Positions 25,853-35,426 of a stretch of DNA of 64,000 nucleotides are shown one piece after another. This DNA is from Maribacter algarum (ex Lu et al. 2025) (nom. illeg.) (GTDB lineage: Bacteria > Bacteroidota > Bacteroidia > Flavobacteriales > Flavobacteriaceae), in contig CANMAW010000007.1 of the NCBI GenBank assembly GCA_947495915.1, positions 143,446 to 207,445 of the forward strand. Direction: 5' to 3'. The notes under the pieces are model-generated. The model saw only the letters and a list, made by a program, of their open reading frames with translations, was not told where the DNA came from and searched no databases. Position 1 is the stretch's first letter. Every line of letters begins with the position of its first letter. The position numbers and the translations under genes were made by a program.

Positions 25853-26596
25853 ATGAAAAAAATTCTAGTCTTAATTGGTGCTTTTGTTTTCTATTACAGT
25901 TCTATAACAGCGCAGCAAACAAATATCATTTTAGATGATGATGTTTTAAAAATTGAACAAATCAGCGAAAACACTTTTGTTCACATTTCCTATTTAAAAA
26001 CCAACGATTTTGGCAACGTTGCCTGCAACGGTATGGTCTATATTAATAATAAAGAAGCTATTATTTTTGATACACCCACTACGAACGCCGCCTCAGAAAA
26101 ACTAATTCAATGGTTGCAAAAAATAAAGGTTGATACGATTAAGGCTGTTGTAGCTACTCATTTTCACATTGATTGTATTGGAGGTATAGAACCTTTTCAC
26201 AAAAAAGGTATTCCGTCGTATGCTAGCGACACCACACTTCAACTATTAAGAGAAAAAAAACAAACGGTAATTCCTCATAATGAATTTGAACAACAAATAG
26301 TGTTTACTATTGGAGAAGAAAAAGTATATACTACTTTTTACGGTGAAGGTCACACTGTTGATAATGTGGTAGGTCACATACCTAGTGACCACGTCTTGTT
26401 TGGTGGCTGCTTGGTCAAATCTGTAAATGCAGGCAAGGGAAACCTAGAGGACGCGAATGTAATTGCGTGGTCGAAAACTATTAAAAAGATTAAGACTGAA
26501 AATCCTGATTTAAAAATTGTAGTACCAGGCCATGGAAAAACCGGAGGTACAGAGCTTTTAGATTTCACCATGCAACTCTTCGAGAACAATAAATAG
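25853..26596 (+). CDS. Subclass B1 metallo-beta-lactamase
   Basis: Periplasmic zinc hydrolase with a signal peptide (about residues 1-20). All B1 zinc ligands are present: His103, His105 and Asp107 in THFHIDCIGG, His167 in GEGHTVDN, Cys186 in FGGCLVKS and His227 in PGHGKTGG. Lys189 and Asn197 sit where B1 enzymes bind the drug carboxylate. Length 247 is normal. Chromosomal B1 enzymes with carbapenemase activity are known in flavobacteria, but the exact spectrum here is not known. It is 30 bases downstream of mlaF, so it may be expressed with that operon. It ends one base short of the converging DUF389 gene. Confidence 0.93.
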   Translation: MKKILVLIGAFVFYYSSITAQQTNIILDDDVLKIEQISENTFVHISYLKTNDFGNVACNGMVYINNKEAIIFDTPTTNAASEKLIQWLQKIKVDTIKAVVATHFHIDCIGGIEPFHKKGIPSYASDTTLQLLREKKQTVIPHNEFEQQIVFTIGEEKVYTTFYGEGHTVDNVVGHIPSDHVLFGGCLVKSVNAGKGNLEDANVIAWSKTIKKIKTENPDLKIVVPGHGKTGGTELLDFTMQLFENNK

Positions 26597-26597
26597 T

Positions 26598-28070
26598 TTA
26601 GTCTTGAATAATTTCAGTCAACAATATCGTACTATCTTTTAGGCGAACTTGTAACCACCGATGCAGCTTTTTTGCATCTTTTACAATTTCAACTCTTCGC
26701 GCATCTCGCTTCCATTTTGCTTCAAAAACTGACACCGTATCCTGCTTTTTAAAATCCGTTCGAATCGCATTTGAAAATGCCAAATATTCTAGATTTTCGT
26801 AACTTGCTTGTGCTTCTTTACTAATATCTTGAAAAGGAATCTGTTTCGCATTAAGCTTATTGAGTCTTTTCAGCTCTGATTCTAAAAATAGAATTCTTGC
26901 ATCTTTATCTACTAAAGCATTTTTTTGAGATTGGTACAATTCTTCTACATATTTGAGTTGATTGCCCTGTTCACCTTGAGAACCTTGAATAATTTTTAAA
27001 TCACAATTTTCAAGGTCATCATAATTGCTCATATTAGCTTGCCATGTAGCAATAACTCCATCAGGAACGCCTTCATTTCCCATAAAAATTAATTCTATGG
27101 TTGACTCTTCATCTCGGTTATAATTCAAAACAGACAAATCTTTTAAAAACCTGCCATCTTTTGTAAACTTGTACGGCGTAATATTTTCTTCGATAAAAGA
27201 ATTAGCGTCACTTTTAAACTTAAATTCTTGATATACGCCCCAGAATATCCAGCCGGCAGGAATCATCACTGCTAGTGCGGTTAACGAAACTAAACGTGCA
27301 ATTAATCGTCTTCTCTTCGAATTCGCATAACGAACCATTGGAAAACGTAAAATTTTAAGTACTAAGAAGGTGGCTAAGCCTATGAAAATTGTATTTATTC
27401 CGAAAAGTAATAAGGCACCACCAGCATAATCCCAACGACCAATTGCTAAGCCAAAACCTACCGTACATAATGGCGGCATTAAAGCGGTTGCAATAGCGAC
27501 CCCAAAAATAACACTTGCGATTGTTCCCTTTTTAGCTCTGGCAATTACCAAAGCCAATCCACCGAAAAAAGCAATTAAAACATCACGTATATCAGGTTTG
27601 GTACGGGCTAATAATTCTGAAGATTCTTCTTGTAAAGGAAATACGGCAAAAAACAGATAGGCTGTTAAGACACTTAAAACAACCATAACGGTTAAATTTT
27701 TTAAAGATCGTCTTAGTGTATCAATATCATTAATCGCCAACGACATACCCATACCTAAGATTGGGCCCATTAGCGGAGATATTAACATAGCCCCGATGAC
27801 AACAGCCGTTGAATTCGCATTCAAACCAACCGAAGCAATAAATATAGAGCAGATTAGAATCCAAGACGTATGTCCTTTGAAAGGTATATCGGCAATAATA
27901 GCTTCTTTCGTAGCTTCTTGATCTGTATTCTTTCGAATGTCTAAAAGTTCAGAAAGAAACTTTTTAGTACTACCCAATAAACCCTGAAAGTCTTTTTTTA
28001 CTTCTTGTTTACTTTCTATTGGCTCGTCATCGGTTGGTGTAATATTGTCTTGACCTAAGTCTTCGCTCAT
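26598..28070 (-). CDS. DUF389 / TIGR00341 membrane protein
   Basis: 490-residue membrane protein. The DUF389 core with about six hydrophobic segments covers residues 65-260 (GLNANSTAVVIGAMLISPLMGPILGMG is the hallmark, residues about 82-108). The C-terminal 220 residues are soluble and partly coiled (ELKRLNKL...), probably on the periplasmic side. The family has no proven function. It is the last gene of a tight run, SprT-like, manC, DUF389, with gaps of three bases. Confidence 0.85.
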   Translation of the reverse strand: MSEDLGQDNITPTDDEPIESKQEVKKDFQGLLGSTKKFLSELLDIRKNTDQEATKEAIIADIPFKGHTSWILICSIFIASVGLNANSTAVVIGAMLISPLMGPILGMGMSLAINDIDTLRRSLKNLTVMVVLSVLTAYLFFAVFPLQEESSELLARTKPDIRDVLIAFFGGLALVIARAKKGTIASVIFGVAIATALMPPLCTVGFGLAIGRWDYAGGALLLFGINTIFIGLATFLVLKILRFPMVRYANSKRRRLIARLVSLTALAVMIPAGWIFWGVYQEFKFKSDANSFIEENITPYKFTKDGRFLKDLSVLNYNRDEESTIELIFMGNEGVPDGVIATWQANMSNYDDLENCDLKIIQGSQGEQGNQLKYVEELYQSQKNALVDKDARILFLESELKRLNKLNAKQIPFQDISKEAQASYENLEYLAFSNAIRTDFKKQDTVSVFEAKWKRDARRVEIVKDAKKLHRWLQVRLKDSTILLTEIIQD

Positions 28071-28073
28071 ATA

Positions 28074-29153
28074 TTATGCAAATTGATCGCCAAAGGTATC
28101 TTTTACCTTATTTAGCACTTGTTTTATATCTTGTTCTTTTGACTTTGGATAGATTAGCAAAACCTCCTCTTTATCAACTATAATATAATCATTTAATCCA
28201 TCTACAACAACAACCTTTCCTTTTGGAGAACGAATCATGTTACCAGAGGCGTCTTCTGCCAAAAGCTGCGCGCCAACGACCGCATTATCTGCTGACCCAT
28301 CATTCATCTTGTCGTACAACGACCCCCAAGTACCTAAATCATTCCAATCAAAGGTTGCCGGAAGCACAAAAATAGATTTAGAATTTTCTAAAATAGCATA
28401 ATCTATAGAAATATTCTCGGCTTTTGGATAGTTCTCTTTAATAAATGCAGACTCATCAGAAGTATTATAACATGACATTCCGGCATCAAACAATTCAAAC
28501 TGTTCTTTTTGAAAATTCTGAAAAGCCTTAACAATTGTTTTTACGCTCCACATAAAAATACCCGCATTCCATAAGAAATTACCTTGTGCTAAAAAGTCTT
28601 TAGCCGTTTCGTAATCAGGTTTTTCCCTAAATTGATTTACTTTTTTGACACCTTCACCACTGTTCTTATCAAATTCAATATAACCAAAACCTGTATTTGG
28701 AAAGGAGGGTTTAATACCTAAGGTGCAAAGTACCTCTTCGTTCTCACATTTTGTAAAACAAGTGGTTACATCTTTGGCAAATGCATCTTCATCTTCTATC
28801 CAATGATCACTTGGTGCCACAATCATTACCCCATTCGGATTCATTTTTTGAATTTTCAATGCGGCATACAAAATACATGGTGCAGTATTTCTCATTGCCG
28901 GTTCTAAAACAACTTGCTCTTGTTTTACCATAGGCAATTGTTCTAATACAAGATCGTTATAACGTTCATTCGTAAGTATTAGAATATTTTCTGTTGGCAC
29001 AAATTTATTGAGCCTTTTAAACGTTTTTTGAATTAGGGTATCGCCTGTGCCAAGCATGTCATGAAACTGCTTGGGGTAATCTGAAGTGCTAATAGGCCAA
29101 AATCTTGAACCTACACCACCGGCCATTAACACTGCATAATAATTTTTATTCAT
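28074..29153 (-). CDS. manC: Mannose-1-phosphate guanylyltransferase
   Basis: Makes GDP-mannose from mannose-1-phosphate and GTP for surface polysaccharides and O-glycans. The nucleotide-binding signature MAGGVGSRFWPIS is at residues 10-22. FREKPDYETAKDFL near 162 and NAGIFMW near 182 are also family markers. Length 359 matches the monofunctional enzyme, without the phosphomannose isomerase domain. Gaps to both neighbours are three bases, so the three genes form an operon. Confidence 0.93.
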   Translation of the reverse strand: MNKNYYAVLMAGGVGSRFWPISTSDYPKQFHDMLGTGDTLIQKTFKRLNKFVPTENILILTNERYNDLVLEQLPMVKQEQVVLEPAMRNTAPCILYAALKIQKMNPNGVMIVAPSDHWIEDEDAFAKDVTTCFTKCENEEVLCTLGIKPSFPNTGFGYIEFDKNSGEGVKKVNQFREKPDYETAKDFLAQGNFLWNAGIFMWSVKTIVKAFQNFQKEQFELFDAGMSCYNTSDESAFIKENYPKAENISIDYAILENSKSIFVLPATFDWNDLGTWGSLYDKMNDGSADNAVVGAQLLAEDASGNMIRSPKGKVVVVDGLNDYIIVDKEEVLLIYPKSKEQDIKQVLNKVKDTFGDQFA

Positions 29154-29156
29154 ATT

Positions 29157-29768
29157 TTAATTTTTTATCATTTCTACTTCAGCATTGGGTTGAAACAAGA
29201 ACATTCTTCCAGTATTCAATTCAATACATTCGTATCGCTTAACCCGTTTATTTCCTTTTTTAAATAGCTTACCGTTATGAATGCGAAAAACACTACCAAG
29301 AGGTAATTCAAAAACGTAAGAATTTTCTGATTGTTGTGTGTCAAATTGCTTCAATGCAATTGACAATTGTGCGTCTGTACTACTACTCGCTTTCGGATTT
29401 CTAAAATGTTTTGCCAATAGTGGCAACAATTTCGATGGAAAAACCTCAGGTCTTAAAAATGGTAGCATCAAATATTGAAAAGTTTGTTTCCATTCTTTTC
29501 CATGGGGCTTAATTCTTCTTCCAAATTTTTCGAAAGCAACTAAATGTGCAATTTCATGAATTAAGGTTATTAAGAATCGATATTGGTTTAGTGTTGCATT
29601 TACAGTTATAAGGTGTCTGCCATCTGGCATTCTTCTGTAATCACCATGTCTAGTGACCCTTTCATTTACTATTTTTAAATGAACACCCGTGTCTTTAATC
29701 AATTCTAAACACGAATTAACAGCACGTTCCGGTAGATATTTTTTTAAGATCATATCCATCGTATACAA
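29157..29768 (-). CDS. SprT-like domain protein
   Basis: 203-residue protein with a SprT/Spartan-like zincin domain. The HEIAHLVAFEKFGR motif near residues 70-83 supplies HExxH, and the KPHGKEWK stretch near 90 provides the third histidine, as in SprT. The C-terminal cysteine zinc ribbon found in many members is missing. Eukaryotic relatives cut DNA-protein crosslinks, but the bacterial role is not established. First gene of the SprT-manC-DUF389 operon. Confidence 0.85.
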   Translation of the reverse strand: MYTMDMILKKYLPERAVNSCLELIKDTGVHLKIVNERVTRHGDYRRMPDGRHLITVNATLNQYRFLITLIHEIAHLVAFEKFGRRIKPHGKEWKQTFQYLMLPFLRPEVFPSKLLPLLAKHFRNPKASSSTDAQLSIALKQFDTQQSENSYVFELPLGSVFRIHNGKLFKKGNKRVKRYECIELNTGRMFLFQPNAEVEMIKN

Positions 29769-29813
29769 AAATAGTACTTTTAGACGTCGTCAATTCACTG
29801 AATGCTCATTGTT

Positions 29814-30434
29814 ATGAAAAAAATTAGTTTCGTACTTACCGTATTTCTTTTAATAGGGTGTAATCAAAAAATTCTAAAATCAAAATGGACACGTGAAATT
29901 GCGCCCAACAATTTTACAGTTCGGTTCGAAACCTCTAAAGGCGCATTCGATGTCGAAGTAGAACGCGAATGGAGCCCCAAGGCGGTAGATAGATTTTACC
30001 AACAAGTGAAATACAAGTTTTTTGAAAATGCTGTTTTCTATAGAGTCATTCCAAATTTTGTTGCGCAATTCGGAAGTAGTGATACCGTAAAAATCAAAGC
30101 TTGGAGCAAGTATAAAATTCCTGACGAGAAAGTGATTTTAAGTAATACTAAAGGCACCCTTAGTTATGCACGTTCAACGAAAGAAACCAGAGGATCAGAA
30201 CTCTACTTTAATTTAGCAGATAATACCAGATTAGACACCCTAAATTATAATGAAGTAACGGGTTTTCCTTCTTTTGGCAAAGTAACTAACGGCTTAGCTG
30301 TGGTTTCTGAAATCTATTCAGACTATGAGGCTAATTCTGTTCGTAAATTAAATTTGTTATATTCAGACAGAAAGAAATACCTTGAGGAATTTTCAAAGCT
30401 AGACACTATTCAAAAAGTATACTTTATTAAATAA
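29814..30434 (+). CDS. Cyclophilin-type peptidyl-prolyl isomerase, lipoprotein
   Basis: 206 residues from the ATG at 29814, which starts a lipoprotein signal peptide ending in LLIGC. An in-frame ATG at 29802 adds four residues and is less likely. The cyclophilin fold is visible: VRFETSKGAFDVEVEREWSPKAVDRFYQ, FFENAVFYRVIPNFVAQFG and a GTLSYAR stretch. It probably helps fold exported proteins at a membrane facing the periplasm. The usual FHR active-site segment reads FYRV here, as in most of the family. Confidence 0.88.
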   Translation: MKKISFVLTVFLLIGCNQKILKSKWTREIAPNNFTVRFETSKGAFDVEVEREWSPKAVDRFYQQVKYKFFENAVFYRVIPNFVAQFGSSDTVKIKAWSKYKIPDEKVILSNTKGTLSYARSTKETRGSELYFNLADNTRLDTLNYNEVTGFPSFGKVTNGLAVVSEIYSDYEANSVRKLNLLYSDRKKYLEEFSKLDTIQKVYFIK

Positions 30435-30448
30435 TTATCATTCAAAAA

Positions 30449-31126
30449 TTATGGTGTAGAATTTGACACTTGTAACAATTTTCCATTATACATTTTGTGA
30501 CCAGTTAGCGCAAATTCTTTAATATAACTTGCCATTTCAAGTGCTGTAACTGGGGCTTGATACCCAGGAAATGCTTCTTCTAACATTTCAGTTTGAACTG
30601 CACCTAAAGCCAATACATTGAATGAAGGACCAGACTCTTTAAACTCTTCTGCCCATAATTCAGTTAAGGTTATGACAGCAGCTTTACTTGAACTATAAGC
30701 CGACAAACCAGGAAACTTCATGCTTCCCTGAACACCTCCCATAGAACTGATGGTAACCACGTGACCTTCTTTTGACATTTTTGGTAAAACTACCTTTGTT
30801 ACCGATGCTACTCCAAAAACATTCACCCTATATACCTCTTCAAACTCAGATGCCGAAGTTTCAATAAAAGGTTTATTCAACAATCTGCCTGCATTATTTA
30901 TTAATATATCAACGGAAGCCCAATTATCTAAATAATCTTTCAAGGTTTTTAAATCAGAGGATATGGATAGATCAAATGGAAAAAATTCAATGTTTTTATG
31001 CGATAGCTTTGCAATTGGATCAACGTTACGAGATAAAGCCAAAACCTGATGACCTTCATTTGCCATTAGTTGCGCAAGTTCAAAACCAATACCTCTACTT
31101 GCACCAGTGATAATTACGTTTGCCAT
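30449..31126 (-). CDS. Short-chain dehydrogenase/reductase
   Basis: Classical SDR of 225 residues. The cofactor motif TGASRGIGFELA is at 7-18, NNAGRL near 78 and the catalytic YSSSKAA (YxxxK) near 143. It probably uses NADPH, as an Arg follows the second Gly, but the substrate is unknown. Its start overlaps the M28 peptidase stop by one base, so the two are translated together. Confidence 0.9.
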   Translation of the reverse strand: MANVIITGASRGIGFELAQLMANEGHQVLALSRNVDPIAKLSHKNIEFFPFDLSISSDLKTLKDYLDNWASVDILINNAGRLLNKPFIETSASEFEEVYRVNVFGVASVTKVVLPKMSKEGHVVTISSMGGVQGSMKFPGLSAYSSSKAAVITLTELWAEEFKESGPSFNVLALGAVQTEMLEEAFPGYQAPVTALEMASYIKEFALTGHKMYNGKLLQVSNSTP

Positions 31127-32049
31127 TAGTTATATTTTATTTCTTGTTCTGAAGCATTAACAATACCTTCCATCACAGGAATCAACTTATTAACAATCAT
31201 TGCCATGTGATTAAAATTCATCAAACTATTTTCATCACCAACTTTATGATAGTGATCAAAATTAGTAAAGTCAAAAGTAGAATACGTTTGCGATGGTACT
31301 GCAAATGCTTCATGAAAAGGATAATTATCTGATCGTTGAAATAGGTTAAACTCTTTGGCCTTCGGTAAAAACCCAGCTACTTTTTCTTCAGAATATGAAT
31401 TACTTACATCGGCTAAATTTGACAATTCATAACCCGTTAAATACATTAAATAGTCTTTATCAACTAAAGGAACTCCAACCATCTCAAAATTTAACATGGC
31501 ATACAGATTTAAATCAGCATTTTTAAGTTTTTCAGCTAGATGTTTCGATCCTAATAGTCCTTTTTCTTCAGCACTAAATAAGGCAAAAATTATACTACGT
31601 TTGTTTGATTTAGCTCCTCCAAAGTATCGAGCCAACTCTAAAACCGTTGCTGTACCAGAAGCATTATCATTGGCTCCATTCGCAATGGTATCTTCTGAAT
31701 TAGACTGAGTTACTCCAATATGATCATAGTGTGCACCGATTATTACATATTCATTTTTAAGCTTCTTGTCTTTCCCTTCAATAAAACCAACGACATTATA
31801 GGCGACCTCATCAAAATTAGAAAGGGTATCACGGTAAGAATCAAAATAAGGATCAATCTTATTTTTCTTAAAACTATCTTCAATAAAAGTCGCTGCAGCG
31901 GCAATTCCTTCAGTGCCCGCCTCTCTTCCTTTTAACTCATCTGATGCTAAAAAGCCCATAATACTTTCCATTTGCGCATTCGTAGAAGGCTCAGGCATAA
32001 TTTTACAACTAATGATCAAAATTAACAGGCAAATTATAACATACTTCAT
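31126..32049 (-). CDS. M28 family metallopeptidase, lipoprotein
   Basis: Zinc aminopeptidase-like enzyme with a lipoprotein signal peptide (MKYVIICLLILIISC). The M28 metal ligands are seen in GAHYDHIG, NDNASGTATVLELAR and SAEEKGLLGS. I place the start at 32049 because a longer version (32088) would run through the pdhC terminator hairpin. Length 307 is typical of small M28 enzymes. It probably trims peptides at the outer surface or in the periplasm. Confidence 0.9.
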   Translation of the reverse strand: MKYVIICLLILIISCKIMPEPSTNAQMESIMGFLASDELKGREAGTEGIAAAATFIEDSFKKNKIDPYFDSYRDTLSNFDEVAYNVVGFIEGKDKKLKNEYVIIGAHYDHIGVTQSNSEDTIANGANDNASGTATVLELARYFGGAKSNKRSIIFALFSAEEKGLLGSKHLAEKLKNADLNLYAMLNFEMVGVPLVDKDYLMYLTGYELSNLADVSNSYSEEKVAGFLPKAKEFNLFQRSDNYPFHEAFAVPSQTYSTFDFTNFDHYHKVGDENSLMNFNHMAMIVNKLIPVMEGIVNASEQEIKYN

Positions 32050-32073
32050 AGGTCTTGGTTTTGAACTTTTTAA

Positions 32074-32108
32074 AGATAAAAAAAGCATCCGTTGTTTGAC
32101 GGATGCTT
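32074..32108 (-). terminator. Terminator of the pdhAC operon
   Basis: AAGCATCCGT pairs with ACGGATGCTT around a 6-nt loop, followed on the minus strand by a run of seven T. It lies just after the pdhC stop. Confidence 0.9.
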
Positions 32109-32133
32109 CATCTATAAATTATAATATCTTTAA

Positions 32134-33771
32134 CTATGCCAACATAGTTACTGGGTTTTCTAAATAAGCTCTTAACGTTAACAAGAACTGGGCACCAGTA
32201 GCACCATCAACAGTTCTATGATCACAAGCTAAGGTTACTTTCATAGTATTACCTACAACGATTTCACCATTGCGAACAACTGGTTTTTGAACAATTGCAC
32301 CAACAGAAAGTATTGCTGAGTTTGGCTGATTAATTATAGAAGTGAACTCTACAATACCAAACATACCCAAGTTAGAAACCGTAAAGGTACTACCCTCCAT
32401 TTCAGCTGGAGTCAACTTTTTATTTCTTGCTCTACCCGCTAAATCTTTTACGGAACCTCCAATTTGAGTTAAACTCATTTGGTCTGCAAATTTTAATACC
32501 GGAACAACCAATCCATCAGGTACTGCAACAGCAACACCAATATGAACGTGCTGATGATAAGTCATTGCATCATTACCCCATGTTGTATTGACCTGTGGAT
32601 GTTTTTTTAAAGCCATTGCACAAGCCTTTACCACCATGTCGTTAAATGACACTTTAGTATCAGGCAAGTCGTTAATTCTTTTACGTGAAGCCATTGCTTC
32701 ACTCATATCTACCTCAATATTTAAATAATAATGAGGAGCAGTAAATTTAGATTCTGAAAGGCGTTTTGCGATAACTTTACGCATCTGCGAGTTCTTAACC
32801 TCTTCAGTACCTTCTTGGCCTACAGGTAAATTTATTACTGGGGCAACTGCACTGCCTGAAACTGTTGATGACTGAGCAGCGGCTGGTGCTGATGTAGATG
32901 CTGAAGGAGTAAAATTCTCTACGTCTTTTTTAACAATTCTACCGTGATCACCTGACCCACTTACATCTGCCAGATTAATACCTTTTTCCTTCGCTATTTT
33001 CTTTGCTAATGGTGAAGCAAAAATGCGCTTACCACTTTGTGATGGGGTATTTTCTTTTACTGATTCTGTTTTAGTTTCAGCTGGTTGAGCAGCAACTTTA
33101 TCATCTGATTTAGAACTAACAGATGTAGATGCGCTGCCATTTAAAACAGCATCAACATCAGTACCCTTAGGACCTATTACCGCTAAAACTTCATCAACAG
33201 GTGAAGATTCACCTTCTTTAATTCCAATATATAACAAGGTGCCTGAATAAAAAGATTCAAACTCCATAGTTGCTTTATCGGTTTCTATTTCGGCCAGAAT
33301 ATCTCCTTCTTCAACAGTGTCACCAACATTTTTTAGCCATGCAGCTACAGTACCCTCTTCCATGGTATCACTCAAACGCGGCATTTTTATAACCTCAACA
33401 CCTTCAGGTATCTCAGTCGCTTCACCAGTATTGGCAGGTGCTTCAGCCTCATCAGTTTTGGCAGCAGGTACTTCTTCTGCAGGAGAATCAGCGCCATTAC
33501 TACTTCCATTTAAAATAGCCGAAATATCCTCACCTTCTTCACCTATTACCGCTAATAAAACATCAACAGGAGCGGTATCACCCTCAGCCACACCTATATG
33601 CAATAAGGTACCTTCGTTAAAAGACTCAAATTCCATAGTAGCCTTATCGGTTTCTATTTCTGCTAAAATGTCTCCCTCTTCTACCCTATCTCCTACTTTT
33701 TTCAACCAAGCGGCAACTGTACCTTCTTCCATGGTGTCGCTTAATCGGGGCATGTTTACTACTATTGCCAT
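32134..33771 (-). CDS. pdhC: Pyruvate dehydrogenase E2 (dihydrolipoamide acetyltransferase)
   Basis: Core subunit of the pyruvate dehydrogenase complex. Two lipoyl domains lie at residues about 3-78 and 127-200, with lipoylation lysines Lys43 and Lys166 in identical ETDKATMEFES motifs. A peripheral-subunit-binding domain follows at about 250-287, and the acetyltransferase domain from about 315 carries the catalytic DHRTVDGA. Acidic and Ala/Pro/Ser-rich linkers separate them. Length 545. The two lipoyl domains are nearly identical, showing a recent or conserved duplication. Eight bases downstream of pdhA. Confidence 0.96.
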   Translation of the reverse strand: MAIVVNMPRLSDTMEEGTVAAWLKKVGDRVEEGDILAEIETDKATMEFESFNEGTLLHIGVAEGDTAPVDVLLAVIGEEGEDISAILNGSSNGADSPAEEVPAAKTDEAEAPANTGEATEIPEGVEVIKMPRLSDTMEEGTVAAWLKNVGDTVEEGDILAEIETDKATMEFESFYSGTLLYIGIKEGESSPVDEVLAVIGPKGTDVDAVLNGSASTSVSSKSDDKVAAQPAETKTESVKENTPSQSGKRIFASPLAKKIAKEKGINLADVSGSGDHGRIVKKDVENFTPSASTSAPAAAQSSTVSGSAVAPVINLPVGQEGTEEVKNSQMRKVIAKRLSESKFTAPHYYLNIEVDMSEAMASRKRINDLPDTKVSFNDMVVKACAMALKKHPQVNTTWGNDAMTYHQHVHIGVAVAVPDGLVVPVLKFADQMSLTQIGGSVKDLAGRARNKKLTPAEMEGSTFTVSNLGMFGIVEFTSIINQPNSAILSVGAIVQKPVVRNGEIVVGNTMKVTLACDHRTVDGATGAQFLLTLRAYLENPVTMLA

Positions 33772-33779
33772 CTAATTTC

Positions 33780-34775
33780 TTATTTATGTTCTACAAATGG
33801 AAAATCTTCTTGCTCATACACCATATCATATAATTGTTGAACTGGTGGATATTCTGATTCTTCGGCAAATTTCTCGCATTCTAACACACGAGCTTTCACC
33901 CTTTTATCTATCGCTTTAATTTCTTCCTCGGTAGCGTATTCTTTTTCTTTGATTACGTCTAAAACTTGAGTAATAGGATCAATTTTCTTATACTCTTCTA
34001 CTTCCTCCTTTGTTCTATAGTGCTGGGCATCAGACATAGAATGACCTCTATATCTATATGTTTTCATTTCCAAGAAAGTTGGTCCTCCACCACTTCTAGC
34101 TCTCTCAATGGCTTTACTCATTTCTTCTGCTACAGTCACAGGGTTCATAGCATCTACTGGTCCGCAAGGCATTTCGTAGCCTAACCCTAGTTTCCAAATA
34201 TCAGTAGTGTAAGATGTTCGTGCTACAGAAGTTCCCATAGCGTAACCATTATTTTCACAAATAAAAACCACAGGTAATTGCCAAAGCATTGCCAAATTAA
34301 GTGCCTCGTGAAAAGCACCCTGTCTAACAGCTCCATCACCCATATAACATAGCGTTACATTATCTCTTCCGGCGTATTTATCTCCAAATGCCATACCAGC
34401 ACCTAAAGGAATTTGGCCACCAACGATACCATGCCCTCCATGAAAGCGATGTTCTTTAGAAAAAATATGCATCGAACCTCCCATTCCTTTCGAAGTTCCG
34501 GTGACTTTACCATATAACTCCGCCATTACTTGCTTTGGATCAACACCCATACCAATTGGTTGAACGTGATTTCTATAGGCTGTTATCATACGATCTTTGG
34601 TTAAATCCATCGCATGTAATGCTCCAGCTAAAACGGCTTCTTGACCGTTATATAAGTGTAAAAAACCTCTAACTTTTTGTTGAATATAAACGGCGGCTAA
34701 TTTATCCTCGAACTTTCTCCAGAATAACATATCCTCATACCATTTTAGGTATACCTCTTTGGTGATTTTTTCCAT
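33780..34775 (-). CDS. pdhA: Pyruvate dehydrogenase E1 component, alpha subunit
   Basis: Thiamine-diphosphate-binding alpha chain of E1. The ThDP motif GDGAVRQGAFHEALN...NN is at about residues 165-195, and YRYRGHSMSD near 270 is the phosphorylation-loop region of the family. The start is the ATG at 34775 (MEKITKEVY), giving 331 residues; an upstream in-frame ATG at 34868 would add a hydrophobic 31-residue stretch not found in this cytoplasmic enzyme. It pairs with PdhB encoded at 10.3-11.3 kb. Confidence 0.95.
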   Translation of the reverse strand: MEKITKEVYLKWYEDMLFWRKFEDKLAAVYIQQKVRGFLHLYNGQEAVLAGALHAMDLTKDRMITAYRNHVQPIGMGVDPKQVMAELYGKVTGTSKGMGGSMHIFSKEHRFHGGHGIVGGQIPLGAGMAFGDKYAGRDNVTLCYMGDGAVRQGAFHEALNLAMLWQLPVVFICENNGYAMGTSVARTSYTTDIWKLGLGYEMPCGPVDAMNPVTVAEEMSKAIERARSGGGPTFLEMKTYRYRGHSMSDAQHYRTKEEVEEYKKIDPITQVLDVIKEKEYATEEEIKAIDKRVKARVLECEKFAEESEYPPVQQLYDMVYEQEDFPFVEHK

Positions 34776-34940
34776 TAACTTGATTTTTGTAGAAATTCCG
34801 AAAAAACGGAAAACAAAAATACATATTAAATTAATAGGGGAAAAAATTTGAAGAAAAAGCTTTAACAAAATTTCGTTGTTTCACAAAGCTGTTAAAATTT
34901 GTAAGATTCAATCATTAATCACCCTTTAAAAAATTAACAA

Positions 34941-35426
34941 TTAATCTAAAAACGAACTATTAAATGCTAATGGTAGAATATCTGCAAGAGCGTTACATTT
35001 CAAGATTTGACCTGTTTCACCCATCATTAATATTGCTATTGGTTGTTCTTGTTTTATTTCATATTCAGAGATTGCTTGTCTACAATTACCACAAGGTGCT
35101 GCCGGCTTATCAACTACATGATTTAAAGATGTTGCAGAAATAGCAATAGCCTGTATTGGCACATTTGGAAATTTTGCGCCAGCATAAAAGATTGCGACAC
35201 GCTCTGCGCACAAACCCGATGGATACGATGCATTTTCTTGATTACTACCAGTTACAATTTCACCATTTGCTAATTGAATTGCAGCACCCACTTGAAAGCT
35301 AGAATAGGGCGCATAGGCATTGATTCGGGCATCTATTGCAGACAACATTAATTTTTGATGTTCGGCAGATAGCTCATGCAAATCATCAAAAATGGTAAGA
35401 TCAAAACTAATTTTTTGTTTTTTCAT
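34941..35426 (-). CDS. cdd: Cytidine deaminase
   Basis: Deaminates cytidine and deoxycytidine in pyrimidine salvage. The zinc site is complete: CAERVAIFYAG (His replaced by Cys as in the short CDA form) near residue 73 and PCGNCRQAI near 111. Length 161 matches the homotetrameric type. Its first four bases overlap the stop of the small membrane protein upstream, so the two are probably co-translated. Confidence 0.94.
   Translation of the reverse strand: MKKQKISFDLTIFDDLHELSAEHQKLMLSAIDARINAYAPYSSFQVGAAIQLANGEIVTGSNQENASYPSGLCAERVAIFYAGAKFPNVPIQAIAISATSLNHVVDKPAAPCGNCRQAISEYEIKQEQPIAILMMGETGQILKCNALADILPLAFNSSFLD

Noticed and set aside
32134..33771. Repeated DNA within pdhC as a recent repeat or mobile element
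   Set aside because: The repeat is the two lipoyl domains of E2, a normal family feature.
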